Origin: Chthoniobacter flavus
GTDB taxonomy: Bacteria; Verrucomicrobiota; Verrucomicrobiia; Chthoniobacterales; Terrimicrobiaceae
NCBI GenBank assembly: GCA_945860745.1
Contig: CAMASH010000002.1
Location: 18,630 to 82,629 of the forward strand
DNA: 64,000 nucleotides
Direction: 5' to 3'
Of this stretch, positions 61,964 to 64,000 are shown in pieces. Within the stretch, counting starts at the first letter, position 1. The number at the start of each line of letters is the position of its first letter. The position numbers and the translations under genes were made by a program. The notes beneath the pieces are model-generated. The model worked only from the letters and a program-made list of their open reading frames with translations, had not been told where the DNA came from and did not search any database.

Positions 61964-62844
61964 GGATGGTGGATCTCCCGCCATTTTGGCCACAAATCCG
62001 CACACGGCAACACCGAGGACGAAACATCATCCGTCCTCTCCTTCACCACCTTCTCCGTCGTGTTATCTGCCAGAATAGAAGCTGATTCCAGCTGCTTTCC
62101 CTCTCGCGAATTCATCACGCTGGAAAAATACTCCCGCACGAACCCGTCTAGTTCCGCACTCGTGGCGTGCGCCGTTTCCTTCAGGCTCACCCACGCCCAC
62201 GGCTTGCCTTGCTTTCGTCCCGCCTGAAAATACGACAGCGTAGACCCATAGCGCACGCCATCCGCCTGCCCGCACACGATCAAAGCCGGACACTGCAGTT
62301 TCTCCGGCGGAGGACTCCACCACGCGAACGAATATGCACAAAACCCCGTCACATGTTCCGGCCTCCAGGCAGCAAACGACATCGCAAAATGCGCCCCGCC
62401 ACTGAACCCATAAAGAAACAGCGGCACACCCCCCAAACCCGCTTTCCTCAACCCCGCCTCCAGCAATTCCCCCGCACCCCGCGAGGCCACGAAGTAACCC
62501 TTCCCATTCTTCAAATCCTCATCCGCCGAAACAAAGCGAAACCCCACCAACGCCAAGCCCTCACGCTCCGCAAAATCCTGCCACACCTTGCTGCGCAAAG
62601 CCCCCTCCGAACTCCCATTCTGCCCCGGACAAAACACAAGCACCCCTCGATAACCCGGTAGGGAGCGTCGTCCCAAACGCTCCGTCGCCTTTTCTTCCAG
62701 CCCTCCGTCGCTGTTCCCCGCCCGCCAAACCAACACCTCCGCCCGCAAAATATCCCCCCTCGCCGGCAAGACAATCGTCTCCACCTCCGCCGCAAGGCTG
62801 CACACGGAACACACCACCAAAAACAACCAGAGACGCACCATCAC
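61960..62844 (-). CDS. Exported alpha/beta-hydrolase, copy B, with in-frame palindromic repeat
   Basis: 294 residues. Signal peptide VRLWLFLVVCSVCSLAAE, VETIVLPARGDILRAEV, GVLVFCPGQNGSSEG, the nucleophile elbow LFLYGFSGGAHFAMSFAAWR, and ALIVCGQADGVRYGS. Between the strand AEVLVWRAG and GVLVFCPG it has an extra segment, EKATERLGRRSLPGYR, coded by the GGTAGGG-family palindrome at 62657-62686; the paralogue has no such segment. Its stop overlaps copy A. ATG 62841 is an equal alternative start. Confidence 0.78.
   Translation of the reverse strand: MMVRLWLFLVVCSVCSLAAEVETIVLPARGDILRAEVLVWRAGNSDGGLEEKATERLGRRSLPGYRGVLVFCPGQNGSSEGALRSKVWQDFAEREGLALVGFRFVSADEDLKNGKGYFVASRGAGELLEAGLRKAGLGGVPLFLYGFSGGAHFAMSFAAWRPEHVTGFCAYSFAWWSPPPEKLQCPALIVCGQADGVRYGSTLSYFQAGRKQGKPWAWVSLKETAHATSAELDGFVREYFSSVMNSREGKQLESASILADNTTEKVVKERTDDVSSSVLPCADLWPKWREIHHP
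62657..62686. repeat. GGTAGGG-family palindrome inside a coding sequence
   Basis: GGTAGGG, then stem GGAGCGT/ACGCTCC around loop CGTCCCAA. Matches 11126-11154 with compensatory stem changes. Read on the minus strand it is stop-free and adds about ten residues (ATERLGRRSLP) to hydrolase copy B. Confidence 0.75.
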
Positions 62845-62896
62845 CCCGCCATCTTTTCCACCCGCGCAAGCGTGTCAACCGCCCGCCATCAATGCG

Positions 62897-63172
62897 TCAA
62901 TTTCTTAACCTGACAAACAGAGATTGGCTACGGATGAAAGGCGGATACGCAGGGCCCTCGCGTTCCCGCATCAGGCGTGACAGGACGGACCAGCGGAGTT
63001 TTGTACAGGCAAAATATGGCTTTAATAAGGTTTGACCCCTTTCCTCCTTTCCTCGCAAAACCTCTCCCTTTGCTGGCAACAGAATCGTCTCAACCTCCGC
63101 CGCCAAGCCAGAAACAGAAAACACCGCAAGCAGTCCGCAAAGACAAATAGCCACTCTAATACCATCGATCAT
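62897..63172 (-). pseudogene. Truncated third hydrolase copy
   Basis: The N-terminus repeats copy B: signal peptide IRVAICLCGLLAVFSVSGLA, then AEVETILLPAKGEVLRG. Similarity stops abruptly near 63050, where GGGGTCAAACCTTATTAA-type repeat sequence begins (63024-63041). The rest (TLLKPYFACTKLRWSVL onward) is unrelated. Remnant of a tandem duplication. Confidence 0.7.
63024..63041. repeat. 18-bp direct repeat TTAATAAGGTTTGACCCC, copy 1
   Basis: Identical to 63246-63263 in the same orientation; the two bracket the N-terminal fragment of the truncated hydrolase copy. Probably ends of a lost or degenerate mobile element. Confidence 0.7.
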
Positions 63173-63245
63173 TGCAAGCATCCCGTCTGACTCCTCAACC
63201 ACTGAACTCGACATCTTCGTTTATTCGAAGAATGCGGATTTTATA

Positions 63246-63263
63246 TTAATAAGGTTTGACCCC
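63246..63263. repeat. 18-bp direct repeat TTAATAAGGTTTGACCCC, copy 2
   Basis: Second identical copy, 222 bp from the first. The 125 bp from here to the next gene (63264-63388) show no gene. Confidence 0.7.
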
Positions 63264-63388
63264 TCCTGTCGCCCGCAGGAGCCCCGACGAGGACGGCTCG
63301 CCACGATGCAAGGACAGGGGGCGTTGGACGAAGAGGATTCTGCACGCATGCACGGACCGACCCTTTTCCGTCTTCTCGTGAGGACCAA

Positions 63389-63934
63389 TTAAAGTTTTTT
63401 AGTCGAAACCACGGTGCGACTCTTATTGTCTAACTGCCGAATTTCTCGTTTGATGAATCGCTGATTTGTAGCGTGAAACTCGCATACATAGCCTCGCTCA
63501 CCGCTCCCACCAGCCCAAGAAATCACGATACGCTTCCCCTTAGACGTCACATGGACAGTGTACACAAACCCTGGATCAAATAAATCAGCGATTGCGTCCT
63601 TTGGAAGCGTCAAAACTTGATCATTCACCTTGAACGTACATTCCGTAACTACGCGCTGAATAGGATCTGTCTGGGTCGAATTCGCTCCATAAAGCGGTGA
63701 CTTCTTGAGGCGGCGATTAATTTCATCTGCGCCTATTTCCTTCGCTTCTAATCGCAGAGAGAATGGTAAATTGCTAGAAAGTATTCCTGAGAATTCCACC
63801 TTGCTTATCGATGCCTCTTCCACCTCCTCGCCCATCGAAAATGAAGCAAGAAACAAACTAACTACAAATACACGAAAAATTAGCGTTGTCGACTTTTTAG
63901 GAAAACGCGCCCACCGAATAATGCATCGTCTCAT
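63389..63934 (-). CDS. AT-rich secreted hypothetical protein
   Basis: 181 residues. Signal peptide after a basic start (STTLIFRVFVVSLFLASFSM, then GEE), followed by a soluble beta-rich domain (SKVEFSGILSSNLPFSLRLE; CTFKVNDQVLTLPKDAIADL; KGKRIVISWAGGSGERGYVC). AT content and codon choice (ATT, TTT, AAA) differ sharply from the neighbours, suggesting horizontal acquisition. No family recognised. The last 66 bp of the window hold nothing I can assign. Confidence 0.65.
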   Translation of the reverse strand: MRRCIIRWARFPKKSTTLIFRVFVVSLFLASFSMGEEVEEASISKVEFSGILSSNLPFSLRLEAKEIGADEINRRLKKSPLYGANSTQTDPIQRVVTECTFKVNDQVLTLPKDAIADLFDPGFVYTVHVTSKGKRIVISWAGGSGERGYVCEFHATNQRFIKREIRQLDNKSRTVVSTKKL

Positions 63935-64000
63935 CTGTATAAAATACGCGTTCCGCCGTTAGCCAGATTTCGCATCATGATGTCCTGAATAATGCGGGGC

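Noticed and set aside
63935..64000. Integron attC-like site (CCGTTAGCC) beside the AT-rich gene
   Set aside because: The core does not match GTTRRRY and no paired R/L boxes with a fold-back stem are visible.

Overview
The window is GC-rich, densely packed bacterial DNA with about 60 recognisable genes. Gene content suggests the PVC group, most likely Verrucomicrobiota. The pointers are a DhnA-type class I fructose-bisphosphate aldolase, rplI next to dnaB, LptD and O-antigen genes (an outer membrane is present), prepilin proteins with FTLIELLVVI leaders, and a background of short GGTAGGG-type palindromic repeats. This assignment is an inference from content, since no rRNA or tRNA gene was found.

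Layout. 1-5.4 kb: a partial secreted protein, the helicase hrpB, then an intact vapBC-like pair between two decayed PIN-domain copies. 5.4-11.1 kb: a HAD phosphatase, a TIGR01777 epimerase, a peptidoglycan amidase, truA, ruvX and maf. 11.1-14.2 kb: a repeat-filled spacer, a Phd/PIN toxin-antitoxin pair, dnaB and rplI. 14.3-21.5 kb: a serine hydrolase broken by one stop codon, a TPR protein, fbaB, a lipoprotein, and divergent glgC/glmS. 21.5-22.6 kb: a two-gene nucleotidyltransferase module with a palindromic operator-like site. 22.8-28.9 kb: a tightly overlapped lipid operon with two cyclopropane-synthase-like methyltransferases, a DUF1295 membrane reductase-like protein, a DUF1475 protein, a TPR protein and a GT28 glycosyltransferase. 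29-36 kb: a small basic repeat protein, uspA, rarA, an aminopeptidase, rlpA, a wrecked hflX, miaA and an RRM protein. 36-45.6 kb: a secretin-like protein plus prepilin, a decayed SABATH methyltransferase carrying a 157-bp MITE, a kinase plus divergent enolase, an aminotransferase, an interrupted NCS1 transporter and galE. 45.7-59 kb: dnaE, trxA, a proline-rich protein, prc, a metallo-hydrolase, gspF/prepilin, ugd and lptD. 59-64 kb: an interrupted EamA transporter, a 5'-truncated O-antigen ligase, three related alpha/beta-hydrolase copies full of repeats, and an AT-rich secreted protein.

Two themes stand out. First, gene decay by single lesions: in-frame stops in four genes, a maf gene with no usual start codon, a deleted GTPase domain in hflX, and a SABATH gene with several lesions. 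Second, small repeats act inside genes. One palindromic family supplies stop codons and sits in frame inside a hydrolase. Another repeat encodes a signal peptide. A MITE has inserted with a TAA duplication, and its computed excision restores the interrupted reading frame.
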